A stretch of DNA of 64,000 nt from Maritimibacter sp. (lineage in GTDB: Bacteria > Pseudomonadota > Alphaproteobacteria > Rhodobacterales > Rhodobacteraceae). Below the pieces are notes generated by a model, which worked only from the letters and a program-made list of their open reading frames with translations, searched no databases and was not told the DNA's origin. Positions 1 to 9,205 of the stretch are shown piece by piece (position 1 is the stretch's first letter; every line of letters begins with the position of its first letter). The stretch lies in NCBI GenBank assembly GCA_011389895.1, contig JAABTN010000009.1:29278-93277 (forward strand), given 5' to 3'. A program made the position numbers and the translations under genes.

Positions 1-1186
1 CGGCTGGCTGGTGAACAACACGGTTCAAAACCTTGCCGAACTGGGAAAAACGGTGGGGTTCGGATTTCTCGGGGACCGTGCCGGATACGATATCAACCAG
101 CGCCTGCTTGAGTATTCCTCGGCCGATTCCCATCTGCGCGCGGCGCTTCTCGGTCTTCTAAACACGCTTTTGATCGCCGTGATGGGTTGTATCGCGGCCA
201 CCATCGTTGGTGTCGTCGTCGGCATTCTCAGGTTGTCCAACAACTGGCTCGTGGCCCGTATCATGACGGTCTATGTCGAGATGTTTCGCAACGTGCCGGT
301 TCTGCTCTGGATCGTCCTGTCGATGGCGATCCTCATCGAAACGCTCCCCGCCCCAAGCGCGTTTCGCGGCGATACCCCGAGCGCCAGCATGCTTTTTGGT
401 GACAACGTTGCGCTGACCAATCGCGGCATCTATGTGCCCGAGCCCCTGTTTGGCAAGGTTGATGAAGAGGGGGTCCATACCTCTTGGCGGCACGGGATCG
501 GCGATCTGCATTTCTTCGGCGATGCGTCGCTGCGCTTTGACCTGAGCCTCGATCTCGTGGCCATTCTCGCCACGCTGATCGCCGGGCTGATGGTGTCCGG
601 GCTGATCAAACGGCGGGCCGACCGGGTGCAGGCGGCCACCGGGCTTCGACCGGTCACCTGGTATTGGCGCACCGGTGTCATCGTGGTGCCGGTGATCGTG
701 CTTCTCTGGGTGCTTGGGCTTCACTTCGGTAAACCCGAATTGCGTGGCTTCAATTTCCAGGGCGGCACGCATTTGCGAAATTCGTTTATCGCGCTGTGGC
801 TCGCGCTGTCCCTTTATACCGCCGCCTTTGTCGCCGAGATCGTGCGCGGCGGCATTCTTGCAATTTCTTCCGGTCAGACCGAAGCCGCCGCCGCGCTGGG
901 CCTGCGCCCGCGCCGGATCATGTCGCTGGTGGTCCTGCCACAGGCGCTTCGGGTGATCATCCCGCCGCTGATTTCGCAATACCTGAACCTGACCAAGAAC
1001 TCGTCTCTGGCCATCGCCGTGGGGTACATGGACCTTACCGGAACGCTCATGGGCATCACGCTCAACCAGACCGGGCGGGAGCTTGAGACAGTGCTTTTGA
1101 CCATGCTCATCTACCTCCTGATTTCGCTCGCGATCTCCGGGGCGATGAACGTCTACAACAATTCCGTGAAGCTGAAGGAGCGCTGA
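1..1186 (+). CDS. bztB: Amino-acid ABC transporter permease, BztB/AapQ type (5' truncated by window edge)
   Basis: Inner-membrane permease of a polar amino-acid (glutamate/glutamine/aspartate/asparagine type) uptake system. The reading frame is open to the first bases of the window, and the codons before the GTG at 11 continue the protein (G-W-L-V-N-N-T), so the true start lies upstream and the gene is partial. The long insertion between the early and late membrane segments and the C-terminal EAA loop (GQTEAAAALGLRP, followed by LPQALRVIIPP) are typical of the HisM/BztB/AapQ family. It ends one base before the next permease gene, and bztC and bztD follow in one operon; the periplasmic binding protein gene (bztA/aapJ) would be expected upstream, outside the window. 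The exact amino-acid specificity cannot be read from the sequence. Confidence 0.9.
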   Translation, partial: GWLVNNTVQNLAELGKTVGFGFLGDRAGYDINQRLLEYSSADSHLRAALLGLLNTLLIAVMGCIAATIVGVVVGILRLSNNWLVARIMTVYVEMFRNVPVLLWIVLSMAILIETLPAPSAFRGDTPSASMLFGDNVALTNRGIYVPEPLFGKVDEEGVHTSWRHGIGDLHFFGDASLRFDLSLDLVAILATLIAGLMVSGLIKRRADRVQAATGLRPVTWYWRTGVIVVPVIVLLWVLGLHFGKPELRGFNFQGGTHLRNSFIALWLALSLYTAAFVAEIVRGGILAISSGQTEAAAALGLRPRRIMSLVVLPQALRVIIPPLISQYLNLTKNSSLAIAVGYMDLTGTLMGITLNQTGRELETVLLTMLIYLLISLAISGAMNVYNNSVKLKER

Positions 1187-1187
1187 G

Positions 1188-2489
1188 ATGTCTGACCTCT
1201 CCTACGTCCGCACCGAGCTTCTTCCCGAACAAGATCCACCCTTGTCCGAGGTGGGGGTCATCGGCTGGCTGCGCGCGAATTTGTTTTCCGGCTGGTTCAA
1301 CTCGATCCTCACCTTCGTGTCGCTGGTGTTGATCTACCTTTTGCTTGCGGCCATCCTGCCGTGGCTTTGGTCACCAACCTGGAATGCCGGGTCGCTTGCC
1401 GAATGTCGCGAGATCATCGCGGAGCTGGGCAAGGAACATGGCGGGGCCTGTTACGGGGTGATCCGGGAGCGGTGGCCACAGCTTCTGTTCGGCTTCTATC
1501 CGGACGCCGAACGCTGGCGTCCGATCGTCACGCTCATTGGCCTGTTCGTGGCGCTGGCCCCGGTGCTGTTTACTGATCTCTTTCCGCGCAAGATGCTCTG
1601 GTTTTCCGGGGCCTTCCTGTTTGCCGCGCCGTGGCTGATGTGGGGCGGGTCGATCTGGACCCCGGTTCTGGTTGCCGCCGGTCTTGTGATCGGGGCTGGT
1701 GCCTATCGGCTTCTCGTGCCCCGGGTCGGCAATCTCGCGGCGGTGATCGCCGCCGTGGTGGCGCCGCTTTTGTGGTGGTTCCTGTTCGTCGGCCCGGTGT
1801 CATCCGTGCTCGCCCCCGTCATCCCGCTTGGTCTCGAAGTGGTCGAAAGCCGCCTGTTCGGGGGCTTCATGCTTTCGGTCTGGATCGGCGTGGTGTCGAT
1901 TGCGATTTCATTGGTCCTTGGGGTGCTTCTTGCGCTTGGGCGGCAATCCGACCTGTTGATCGTGAAATACCTGTCGGTCGGCTTTATCGAGTTCATTCGC
2001 GGTGTTCCCTTGATCACGCTTCTTTTCGTGGCCTCGACGCTTTTGAACATCTTCCTGCCGCCGGGCACGAATTTCGACATCATCCTGCGCGTGATGATCA
2101 TGGCGACGCTCTTTGCCTCGGCTTATATTGCCGAGGTCATCCGGGGCGGGCTCGCCGCCCTGCCGCGCGGGCAATACGAAGCGGCGGATGCGCTGGGGCT
2201 TGATTACTGGAAGGCGCAGCGGCTGATCATCCTGCCCCAAGCGCTCAAGATCTCGATCCCCGGTATCGTGTCGACCTTCATCGGGCTGTTCAAGGATACC
2301 ACGCTGGTGTCGATCATCGGCCTTCTGGACCCCATCGGGCTTACCGGGTCGATCCGGGCCGATGCCAATTGGAACGGGATCGTGTGGGAGCTTTACGGTT
2401 TCATTGCCCTGCTCTTCTTTCTCTCCTGTTTCGCCATGTCCCGTTATTCCATGTGGCTTGAGCGCAAGCTGCGCACGGACCACAAGTAA
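1188..2489 (+). CDS. bztC: Amino-acid ABC transporter permease, BztC/AapM type
   Basis: Second inner-membrane permease of the amino-acid ABC importer, 433 residues, the usual length for BztC/AapM. A first membrane segment near residues 40-60 is followed by a periplasmic stretch with two cysteines (AECREIIAEL, GGACYGVIRE), then a cluster of hydrophobic helices. The C-terminal permease domain carries the EAA loop LPRGQYEAADALGLDYWKAQ that contacts the ATPase. The start codon is one base after the bztB stop, so the two are translationally coupled; the ATPase gene begins 12 bases after this stop. Regulation is not visible here because the operon promoter lies before the window. Confidence 0.93.
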   Translation: MSDLSYVRTELLPEQDPPLSEVGVIGWLRANLFSGWFNSILTFVSLVLIYLLLAAILPWLWSPTWNAGSLAECREIIAELGKEHGGACYGVIRERWPQLLFGFYPDAERWRPIVTLIGLFVALAPVLFTDLFPRKMLWFSGAFLFAAPWLMWGGSIWTPVLVAAGLVIGAGAYRLLVPRVGNLAAVIAAVVAPLLWWFLFVGPVSSVLAPVIPLGLEVVESRLFGGFMLSVWIGVVSIAISLVLGVLLALGRQSDLLIVKYLSVGFIEFIRGVPLITLLFVASTLLNIFLPPGTNFDIILRVMIMATLFASAYIAEVIRGGLAALPRGQYEAADALGLDYWKAQRLIILPQALKISIPGIVSTFIGLFKDTTLVSIIGLLDPIGLTGSIRADANWNGIVWELYGFIALLFFLSCFAMSRYSMWLERKLRTDHK

Positions 2490-2501
2490 AGGAGCCCCGC
2501 C

Positions 2502-3290
2502 ATGTCCACGCTTGAGCTTGAATCTGTCGATACCTCGAAGCTGGAGGTCTTGGACGAGATCGCCATCGAGATTTCGCAGATGAACAAATGGTTCGGCACC
2601 TTCCACGTGCTGCGCGACATCAACCTCACGGTGAACCAAGGCGAGCGGATCGTGATCTGCGGGCCATCGGGGTCGGGGAAATCGACCCTGATCCGCTGCA
2701 TCAACCGGTTGGAGGAACATCAAGCCGGCTCCATCATCGTCGATGGGACCGAGCTGAGTTCTGACCTCAAGAACGTGGACAAGGTGCGATCAGAAGTTGG
2801 GATGGTGTTCCAGCACTTCAACCTGTTCCCGCATCTCACGATCTTGGAAAACTGCACGCTGGCCCCGATCTGGGTGCGCAAGGTGCCGAAGAAAGAGGCG
2901 CTGGAACGCGCCATGCATTTCCTTGAAAAGGTGAAGATCCCCGAACAGGCGAACAAGTATCCCGGGCAGCTTTCGGGGGGGCAACAGCAACGTGTCGCCA
3001 TTGCCCGGTCGCTTTGCATGATGCCACGGATCATGCTGTTTGACGAACCGACATCGGCGCTTGACCCGGAGATGATCAAGGAGGTGCTCGATACCATGAT
3101 CGAGCTGGCGGAAGAGGGGATGACCATGCTCGTCGTCACGCATGAAATGGGGTTTGCGCAGGCGGTGGCGAACCGGGTCATCTTCATGGCCGATGGTCAG
3201 ATCGTGGAGCAGAACGAACCGAAAGAGTTCTTCAACAACCCGCAATCGGAACGCACCCAGCAATTCCTGAGCCAGATCATCGGGCACTGA
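2502..3290 (+). CDS. bztD: Amino-acid ABC transporter ATP-binding protein, BztD/AapP/GlnQ type
   Basis: Cytoplasmic ATPase that powers the BztB-BztC permease pair. Visible motifs are Walker A (GPSGSGKST), Q-loop (VFQHFNLFPH), signature LSGGQQQRVAIARSL, Walker B with catalytic Glu (IMLFDEPTSALDPE) and the switch His (VVTHEMGF). Its 262 residues include an N-terminal extension of roughly 25 residues before the ATPase core (ISQMNKWFGTFHVL). A ribosome site (aaaggag) precedes the ATG. It is the last gene of the operon; the next gene is convergent, on the minus strand. Confidence 0.95.
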   Translation: MSTLELESVDTSKLEVLDEIAIEISQMNKWFGTFHVLRDINLTVNQGERIVICGPSGSGKSTLIRCINRLEEHQAGSIIVDGTELSSDLKNVDKVRSEVGMVFQHFNLFPHLTILENCTLAPIWVRKVPKKEALERAMHFLEKVKIPEQANKYPGQLSGGQQQRVAIARSLCMMPRIMLFDEPTSALDPEMIKEVLDTMIELAEEGMTMLVVTHEMGFAQAVANRVIFMADGQIVEQNEPKEFFNNPQSERTQQFLSQIIGH

Positions 3291-3333
3291 CGCGCGGGCC
3301 CGAGCGAAGCCGACGGTGCGCCCATTGGCGCCC

Positions 3334-3879
3334 TTATTCTGCGGCTGTCGCCTTTGCCGCCTCGGTTTCTTCCCGCGCGATCAGGTCGCGGGGCACCTTG
3401 AAATCAACAAGCTGACCGGACCGCCAGGTCACATGATCCCAGCTTGCGAGGTCGAAATCGACCACGGCGGTCGCGCCGGTCGGAAACCGGTCGAACAGAT
3501 GCGTTGCTGGCGGCGTCCCGACGATGGCCTGGGCCATGTAAGACGCGCCGGGATTGTGGGCGATCAACATCACCGTTTGCCCCAAGGCCCCGCTGAGCAC
3601 ATTCAACAGCGTATCGGGCTCGGACAGGTAAAGCGCCGGGGAGACATCGGCGACAAGCCCGAAACCGGCCGCATCCGCGACCATATCCCAGGTTTCCCGC
3701 GTCCGTTCCGCCGAAGACACCAGCGTCTCGTCAGGGACATATCCCTTGGCGGCGAGCCATCGGCCAAGCGCCCCAGCCGAAGCCCGACCCCGCTTGTTCA
3801 GCGGCCTGTCGTGGTCGGTCATGTGCGGATCGTCCCAGCTCGATTTTGCGTGACGCGTCAGAATCAGGCGCAAAGTCAT
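3334..3879 (-). CDS. SixA-like histidine phosphatase family protein
   Basis: A 181-residue member of the histidine phosphatase (phosphoglycerate-mutase-like) superfamily, closest in layout to SixA. The RHG-type signature appears as TRHAKSSW at residues 8-15 with the phospho-accepting His10. A second conserved block, LIAHNPGASY, supplies the other active-site His. SixA in E. coli dephosphorylates a phosphohistidine; whether this protein acts on a phosphotransfer protein or a small metabolite cannot be told. I chose the ATG at 3879 rather than the longer open frame because the family homology begins exactly there. It lies 82 bases downstream of argB on the same strand and probably ends the yidC-engB-argB transcript. 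Confidence 0.85.
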   Translation of the reverse strand: MTLRLILTRHAKSSWDDPHMTDHDRPLNKRGRASAGALGRWLAAKGYVPDETLVSSAERTRETWDMVADAAGFGLVADVSPALYLSEPDTLLNVLSGALGQTVMLIAHNPGASYMAQAIVGTPPATHLFDRFPTGATAVVDFDLASWDHVTWRSGQLVDFKVPRDLIAREETEAAKATAAE

Positions 3880-3961
3880 GTCGTCTATCCTCCCGGGTGA
3901 GCGCGTAATGTAGCCGATGGACCGAACCCCAACAAGCCGCAGCGCAGCGACCGGACCGGAC

Positions 3962-4825
3962 CTAATCGCGCCGGATGAGAGAGCCGGGCCCTTGCTCGGT
4001 ATAAAGCTCGAGCAGGCAAGCGTTTTCGACCCGACCATCGAGGATCACCACCGCGCGCACGCCGCCCTCGATCGCGGCCAGCGCCGTCTCGGTCTTGGGA
4101 ATCATGCCGCCGCCGATGGTGCCGTCCTTGACCATTTCGCTGATTTGAAGGGCGGTCAGCTCGGTCACCCAATTGCCATCGCGCCCCTTTACGCCCGGGA
4201 CATCGGTCAGCAAAAGCAATCTGTCCGCTTTCAGGGACGCGGCAATGGCACCCGCCGCCGTGTCCCCGTTGACGTTGAAGGTTTCGCCGTCACGCCCGAC
4301 GCCGATCGGGGCGATCACCGGGATGGTTTCGCTCTCGGCCAAGCGTTTCAGAACGAAAGGGTCCACCTCCACCGGGGTTCCGACGAATCCGAGTTTCGGA
4401 TCGGTCGGCTCGCAGACCATGAGGTTCGCATCCTTGCCGGACAGCCCGACCGCGCGCCCGCCCTCGGCATTGATGGCCTGCACGATCCGCTTGTTCACCC
4501 GGCCCGCAAGCACCATTTCAACGACTTCGACCGTGGCCTGGTCGGTGACGCGCTTGCCCCCGATCCATTCGCTCTCGACGCCCATTTTCGCAAGCATCTC
4601 GTTGATCATCGGCCCGCCGCCATGCACGACCACCGGGTTCACGCCGACGTGGCGCATCAAGACGATGTCGCGCGCAAAGCTCGCCATAGCGTCGTTGTCG
4701 CCCATGGCATTGCCGCCGAACTTTATCACCACCGTCGCGCCTTCGTAACGTTGCAGGTAGGGCAGCGCTTCGTTCAGCGTTCGGGCGGTGGCGATCCAGT
4801 CGCGGTTCATGGAGAGCTTTCTCAT
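3962..4825 (-). CDS. argB: Acetylglutamate kinase
   Basis: Phosphorylates N-acetyl-L-glutamate with ATP, the second step of arginine biosynthesis, in the cytoplasm. It has the amino-acid-kinase fold: [12 protein letters not shown] near the N-terminus (phosphate-binding Lys and Gly), the [14 protein letters not shown] acetylglutamate loop, [29 protein letters not shown] and the late [18 protein letters not shown] block. At 287 residues the length is normal. The ATG at 4825 has a purine-rich leader; an internal ATG at 4810 (MNRDWIATA) matches where many homologues begin and is a reasonable alternative. It follows engB by 74 bases, the usual arrangement in Rhodobacteraceae. Confidence 0.96.
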   Translation of the reverse strand: MRKLSMNRDWIATARTLNEALPYLQRYEGATVVIKFGGNAMGDNDAMASFARDIVLMRHVGVNPVVVHGGGPMINEMLAKMGVESEWIGGKRVTDQATVEVVEMVLAGRVNKRIVQAINAEGGRAVGLSGKDANLMVCEPTDPKLGFVGTPVEVDPFVLKRLAESETIPVIAPIGVGRDGETFNVNGDTAAGAIAASLKADRLLLLTDVPGVKGRDGNWVTELTALQISEMVKDGTIGGGMIPKTETALAAIEGGVRAVVILDGRVENACLLELYTEQGPGSLIRRD

Positions 4826-4899
4826 GTCTCTGTCCTCGGTATCGGACCGTTGTTACGCGAGGGGGGGCAGGGCGGCAAGAGGCGCGCGGTGCGGGGCGT

Positions 4900-5556
4900 T
4901 CAGGACAGGCCCGCGATGATCGCGCGCAGGGTGGCGATCCCGTCACCCTTTTCCGACGATGTCAGGACCAATTCGGGAAAAGCAGCCGGGTGTTTTGCCA
5001 GCTTCCCGCGCACTTGGGTCAGCACCCGGTCGCGGTCCGCGGCCTTCACCTTGTCCGCCTTGGTCAGGACGACCTGGAATGTGACCGCGGCGCTGTCGAG
5101 AAGCGACATGATCTCGTCATCCACGTCCTTGATCCCATGCCGGTGGTCGACCAGCACGAAGGCCCGGCGCAGGGTCGCGCGGCCCTGAAGGTAGGATTTC
5201 AGAAGCCGTTGCCATTTCTGCACCTTGTCGAGCGGCGCGTTGGCATAGCCATAGCCCGGCAGGTCAACAAGATAGGGACCGTTGGAGGTGGTGAAAAAAT
5301 TGATCTCCTGCGTGCGCCCCGGCGTGTTTGACGCGCGGGCAAGCCCCTTTCGCCCCGTCAAGGCATTGATCAGGCTGGATTTCCCCACGTTCGACCGGCC
5401 TGCAAAACAAACCTCGGCCCGGTCGTCCGGCGGCAGGCCCGACATGGCGACGACACCCTTGAGAAAGTCGGTTTCCGCCGCAAAAAGTTTGCGCCCCGCT
5501 TCGCGGGACGCATCATCCGGCTCTTCGGCCAGCGGGAAAGGAAGCGGGGCGGACAC
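4900..5556 (-). CDS. engB: Ribosome biogenesis GTP-binding protein EngB/YihA/YsxC
   Basis: TRAFAC-class GTPase needed for large-subunit assembly. G motifs are clear: G1 GRSNVGKSSLINAL, G2 TPGRTQEINFF, G3 DLPGYGYAN, G4 TKADK. The start is a GTG placed four bases after the yidC stop, so translation is probably coupled to yidC. The 218-residue length includes an N-terminal extension of about 30 residues (acidic, with Pro) common in alphaproteobacteria. Confidence 0.95.
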   Translation of the reverse strand: MSAPLPFPLAEEPDDASREAGRKLFAAETDFLKGVVAMSGLPPDDRAEVCFAGRSNVGKSSLINALTGRKGLARASNTPGRTQEINFFTTSNGPYLVDLPGYGYANAPLDKVQKWQRLLKSYLQGRATLRRAFVLVDHRHGIKDVDDEIMSLLDSAAVTFQVVLTKADKVKAADRDRVLTQVRGKLAKHPAAFPELVLTSSEKGDGIATLRAIIAGLS

Positions 5557-5560
5557 GCCC

Positions 5561-7390
5561 CTACTTCTCCTCTTTCGGTTTTCGTTTGAAGCTCGACTTG
5601 ATGTTGCCGAAGATGTCGGGCTTGGCGCCGTGGCTGCGCATGATCGCGTATTGCTGCATGAAGGTCAGCGTGTTGTTCGCAATCCAGTAGATGACAAGCC
5701 CCGACGCAAAGCTTCCAAGGATGAACATGAACACCCAGGGCATCCAGGCCATGATCGTCGCCTGCGTGGCGTCGGTGGGGGCGGGGTTGAGCTTTTGCTG
5801 CAACCACATCGACAGGCCAAGCAGGATTGGCAGGATGCCCAGCGACAGGAAATACAGAAGGCTGGACGGATCCGGCGGCGCATTGGGCAGGAGGCCGAAG
5901 AGGTTCAGGATCGACGATGGGTCCGGGGCCGACAGGTCGCGGATCCAGCCGAACCATGGCTCGTGCCGCAGTTCGAGCGTGACGAAGATCACCTTGTAGA
6001 GCGAGAACCAGATCGGGATTTGCAGCAGGATGGGAAGGCAACCCGAGGCAGGGTTCACCTTCTCGCTCTTGTAGAGCTGCATCATCTCTTGCTGGACCTT
6101 CATCTTGTCGTCACCCGCGTTCTCGCGGATTTTCTCCATCTGCGGCTGAAGTTCCTTCATCTTCGCCATCGAGACGTAGGAGCGATAGGACAGCGGCAGT
6201 AGCACGAGCTTGATGACGAAGGTCAGAGCGATGATGGACCAACCCATGTTGCCGATTAACGAATTCAGCCAATGCAGGACCGCAAAGATCGGCTTGGTCA
6301 GGAAGAAGAACATGCCCCAATCGATGGAATCGAGGAACCGGTAGATCCCGGTGTCGTTCTGGTAATCGCGCAGCGTGTCCCATTCCTTCGCGCCGGCGAA
6401 AAGACGTGTGGTCACTTCCGAGGTGGCGCCGGGTGCGACGTCGAGCGTCGGCATCCGGATCTCGGTCTGGTAGATATCGGCGTTGTCCACGTATTTGAGC
6501 GCCGAGGTAAACGCCTGGCCCGATTGCGGGATCAGCGCGGTTTGCCAGTAATGGTCGGTGAACCCGATCCAGCCGTCCTGTGTTGTCTGGGTCAGCTCGA
6601 CGCGCGCGTTCTCGCGCGGGTCGATCGGAAGATCCTCGACATCGCCATAGTCAACCTCGGACAACTCATCATCGGTCTGGCGTACGACGCCTTCGTGCAG
6701 GATGAAAAACCCTTTCAAATCCTGCGGTTCGCCATGGCGCGCGATGATGCCGTAGGGGGCAAGGCGCTGTGCGGTGCCCGAGGCGTTTTCGACCGATTGG
6801 GTCACGGTGAACAGGTAATCTTCATCGACCGCGATGGTGCGCCGGAAGGTCATGTCCTGCGCGTTGGTCCATTCCAGCGTGACCGGCGTTTCGGGGGTCA
6901 GGGTGCTGCCCGAAGCGATTGACCATTCGGTGAACGCGCCCGGAACATCCTCGGTGCTCAGGCTGCCGCCCGGCGCCCAGCCATAGAGCGTGTAATAGGC
7001 GGTATCTTGTCCAGCGGGTCTGAGAAGCGTGATGGTATCCGCCCCGTCGTCAAGCGTGACGCGGTAATCGGTGAGATGCAGATCGTCGATCCGGCCCCCG
7101 ACAAGCGAGATGGAGCCAGACAGCTTCGGGGTCTCGATGTCGATGCGCGGGCTGTCGGCCACTGCCGCAATCGCTTCGTTAACCGGGGTCGCGGGCTCAT
7201 TGCCGGATGAGGCGGCGGGCGGTGTGGTTGCGCCAGTCTGCGGGTCGGTTGCACCGGGGGCGAGCGTTTCGGCCACCTCCTCGGGTTGCGGGGCAGGGGG
7301 CTCTTCCGGTGGGAACAGGATCACCCAGCCGGTGATGACGACAAAGCTCAACACCGTTGCCAGCAGAAGGTTCTTGTTCTGGTTTTCCAT
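5561..7390 (-). CDS. yidC: Membrane protein insertase YidC
   Basis: Inserts and folds inner-membrane proteins, alone or with SecYEG. The 609-residue form starting at the ATG of MENQNKN has the Gram-negative plan: an N-terminal membrane anchor (residues about 7-25, ending ILFPPEE), a low-complexity Pro/Ala/Thr linker, a large periplasmic domain of about 270 residues, and the C-terminal insertase core with five helices from about residue 345 (FFFLTKPIFAVLHWLN, WSIIALTFVIKLVLLPL). The conserved hydrophilic-groove region includes KLVLLPLSYRSYVSMAKMKELQP. I rejected the 10-residue longer frame because it lacks homology. In many bacteria yidC directly follows rnpA-yidD; here three other genes intervene. 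Confidence 0.96.
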   Translation of the reverse strand: MENQNKNLLLATVLSFVVITGWVILFPPEEPPAPQPEEVAETLAPGATDPQTGATTPPAASSGNEPATPVNEAIAAVADSPRIDIETPKLSGSISLVGGRIDDLHLTDYRVTLDDGADTITLLRPAGQDTAYYTLYGWAPGGSLSTEDVPGAFTEWSIASGSTLTPETPVTLEWTNAQDMTFRRTIAVDEDYLFTVTQSVENASGTAQRLAPYGIIARHGEPQDLKGFFILHEGVVRQTDDELSEVDYGDVEDLPIDPRENARVELTQTTQDGWIGFTDHYWQTALIPQSGQAFTSALKYVDNADIYQTEIRMPTLDVAPGATSEVTTRLFAGAKEWDTLRDYQNDTGIYRFLDSIDWGMFFFLTKPIFAVLHWLNSLIGNMGWSIIALTFVIKLVLLPLSYRSYVSMAKMKELQPQMEKIRENAGDDKMKVQQEMMQLYKSEKVNPASGCLPILLQIPIWFSLYKVIFVTLELRHEPWFGWIRDLSAPDPSSILNLFGLLPNAPPDPSSLLYFLSLGILPILLGLSMWLQQKLNPAPTDATQATIMAWMPWVFMFILGSFASGLVIYWIANNTLTFMQQYAIMRSHGAKPDIFGNIKSSFKRKPKEEK

Positions 7391-7469
7391 TGAGCCCCAC
7401 CACTCGTTCTTTCGGGTCACGTGGGTTCAATCGTCCGGGGGGGCAAAGGTCAAGCAGTTTTCCTGAAAA

Positions 7470-7534
7470 CAAGGGCGTGAGAGGGGCGGAATCCTGCGTG
7501 CGCGGGCCGGTTCCGCCCTCATCTCACACCCTTG
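7470..7534 (-). terminator. Long imperfect hairpin, probable terminator after the EAL-domain gene
   Basis: Arms at 7470-7491 and 7511-7534 pair as AAGGG(C/T)GTGAGA and then GGGCGGAA, with a two-base bulge between and a 19-base loop. Read on the minus strand, the second arm is followed by GTTTTC, a short T-run consistent with a weak Rho-independent terminator between the EAL-domain gene and yidC. A processed or attenuating leader of yidC would look the same. Confidence 0.55.
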
Positions 7535-7558
7535 GTTCCACGTTTCGGCCGGATCGCA

Positions 7559-9112
7559 TTATGCGCCCTTTGCCCGCGGATTGATGTGCGGGGCCGGTGG
7601 AATTCTGTCCCGGTGTGTCGTGATCCAGGTCGCGGTGGCTTCGAACGGCATCGGTCGGGCGATGGAATACCCCTGCACATGGGCGCATCCAAGCTGTGCC
7701 AACATGGCATGTTCGCCGTGTGTTTCGACTCCTTCCCCCAGCGTATCCAGCCCGAGACGTTCAGCCATCGTCAGGATCGCGGAAACCATGTTCTGCTGGT
7801 CCCGGTCGGTGTCCATCCTGCTGATGAACGAGCGGTCGATCTTGATCCGGCTCACGTCGAAGCGCCGGATGCTCGCGATCGAGGCATGCCCGGTCCCAAA
7901 ATCATCAAGATCAATGCCACACCCGAGCCGTGACAGCGCCGCGATGTTGCGCGTCGTGGTGTCGTCGTCCGATTGCGCCACCACGTTTTCCAGCACCTCG
8001 ATCACCAGCCGATCGGGCGACAGTTCGAAACGATCGAGTTCCCACCGGATTTTTTCGAACAGGCGCGGATTGCGCAATTCCTCGGGGGAGAAATTGACCG
8101 CGACATTCGGCACGCTCAAGTCGCCTTTGTCCCAGTTTTTCAAAGCGGTCAGGGACTTGAACAGGATCACGTCGCCCAGTTTCTCGAACAGCCCCGCCTC
8201 GGCGATGGCGGGAAGAAAGGCGGCCGGGGCAATCTGCCCTTTCTCCGGGTGTTCCCAACGTGCGAGCGCCTCGAACCCGGTCAATTCGCCGGTATGCGTT
8301 GACACCTGCGGCTGGAACCACGGGCGAATTTCCCCCGCGCCCAACGCGCGCACCACGTCCTTGGTCAGATTGTCGGGCACCGTGATGCGCGGACGCATGC
8401 CCCGGGAAAAGGCGCGAATCGACCCCGGCCCGGCCTTTTGCGCCTCGTCCAGCGCGCTTTCTGCGGCGTCCAGAAGGCTTTCGCCGGTCTGGTCGGGCAC
8501 CCGCGACGGCAGGGCGAACCCGATGCAGGTGCTGAGCAGAACACGCGTTCCGTCGAGCGAAATGGGCTGTTCGACCGCATCCTGAAGCCGCCCGGACAGC
8601 TGGATCAGGCTTTCCAGATCGGTGCGTGGCGTTTTTTCTAGGGCGAGACCGAACCGCCCGATCGCCAAGGCCGTGACAAGGTCGGATTCGCGCAGCGTGC
8701 TTCGGATGCGATCCCCACAGGCCCGCAGGATGGTTTCGGCCCCGTCTTGGCCAAACTGGGCGGTCAGCGCCGGGGCATTGTCGACCTCGACCACAAGGCA
8801 GACGGGCGGGTCGCCCTGCGCATTCGCACCATCGGCCATCGCCGTGCCCAACCGGGTGATGAGCGTATCGCGACCGGGCAGCCCGGTGACGCTGTCCCGC
8901 GGTGCGCGACGCCGCCATGGTGCGGGGATCACGCCCGAGAACGCCAGAAGTGCGGGGAGCGTCACGGCGAAGACAAGCAAAAACCCCTCGCCCCCGAACC
9001 AATAGGCACCGAGCATGACCGCGGGCAGAAAGGCCAGCGCATGTGGGCCCAGAAGCATCCGTCTGGCCGTTTCGAATTTTGCCTGTTTGGCTGTCGCCGC
9101 CTTGAAGCCCAT
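7559..9112 (-). CDS. Membrane-anchored degenerate-GGDEF / EAL protein (probable c-di-GMP phosphodiesterase)
   Basis: About 517 residues: two hydrophobic segments between residues 22 and 65, a GGDEF-family domain (about 74-240), then an EAL domain (about 255-505). The cyclase signature is lost: the GGDEF loop reads AIGRFGLAL. The EAL domain keeps its catalytic set: TGFEALARWEHP, NFSPEELRNP, EVLENVV, the DDFGTG loop, IKIDRSFI and GEGVET. It is therefore predicted to hydrolyse c-di-GMP, with the GGDEF part possibly acting as a GTP sensor. The first codon could be GTG at 9115 or the adjacent ATG at 9112; I use the ATG. It lies between ttcA and yidC on the same strand. The sensed signal is unknown. 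Confidence 0.88.
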   Translation of the reverse strand: MGFKAATAKQAKFETARRMLLGPHALAFLPAVMLGAYWFGGEGFLLVFAVTLPALLAFSGVIPAPWRRRAPRDSVTGLPGRDTLITRLGTAMADGANAQGDPPVCLVVEVDNAPALTAQFGQDGAETILRACGDRIRSTLRESDLVTALAIGRFGLALEKTPRTDLESLIQLSGRLQDAVEQPISLDGTRVLLSTCIGFALPSRVPDQTGESLLDAAESALDEAQKAGPGSIRAFSRGMRPRITVPDNLTKDVVRALGAGEIRPWFQPQVSTHTGELTGFEALARWEHPEKGQIAPAAFLPAIAEAGLFEKLGDVILFKSLTALKNWDKGDLSVPNVAVNFSPEELRNPRLFEKIRWELDRFELSPDRLVIEVLENVVAQSDDDTTTRNIAALSRLGCGIDLDDFGTGHASIASIRRFDVSRIKIDRSFISRMDTDRDQQNMVSAILTMAERLGLDTLGEGVETHGEHAMLAQLGCAHVQGYSIARPMPFEATATWITTHRDRIPPAPHINPRAKGA

Positions 9113-9205
9113 CACGCAGTCCCGTTGGTCTGGTCAGGGGCGCGCAGCCCCGGTCACGAGAACCATAGGGGCCACTGGTCAATCAGCGGTTAATGGGCGG
9201 AGGGC

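Noticed and set aside
158..979. Long minus-strand open frame inside the bztB gene
   Set aside because: Low-complexity His/Arg/Asp-rich translation typical of antisense frames in high-GC DNA.
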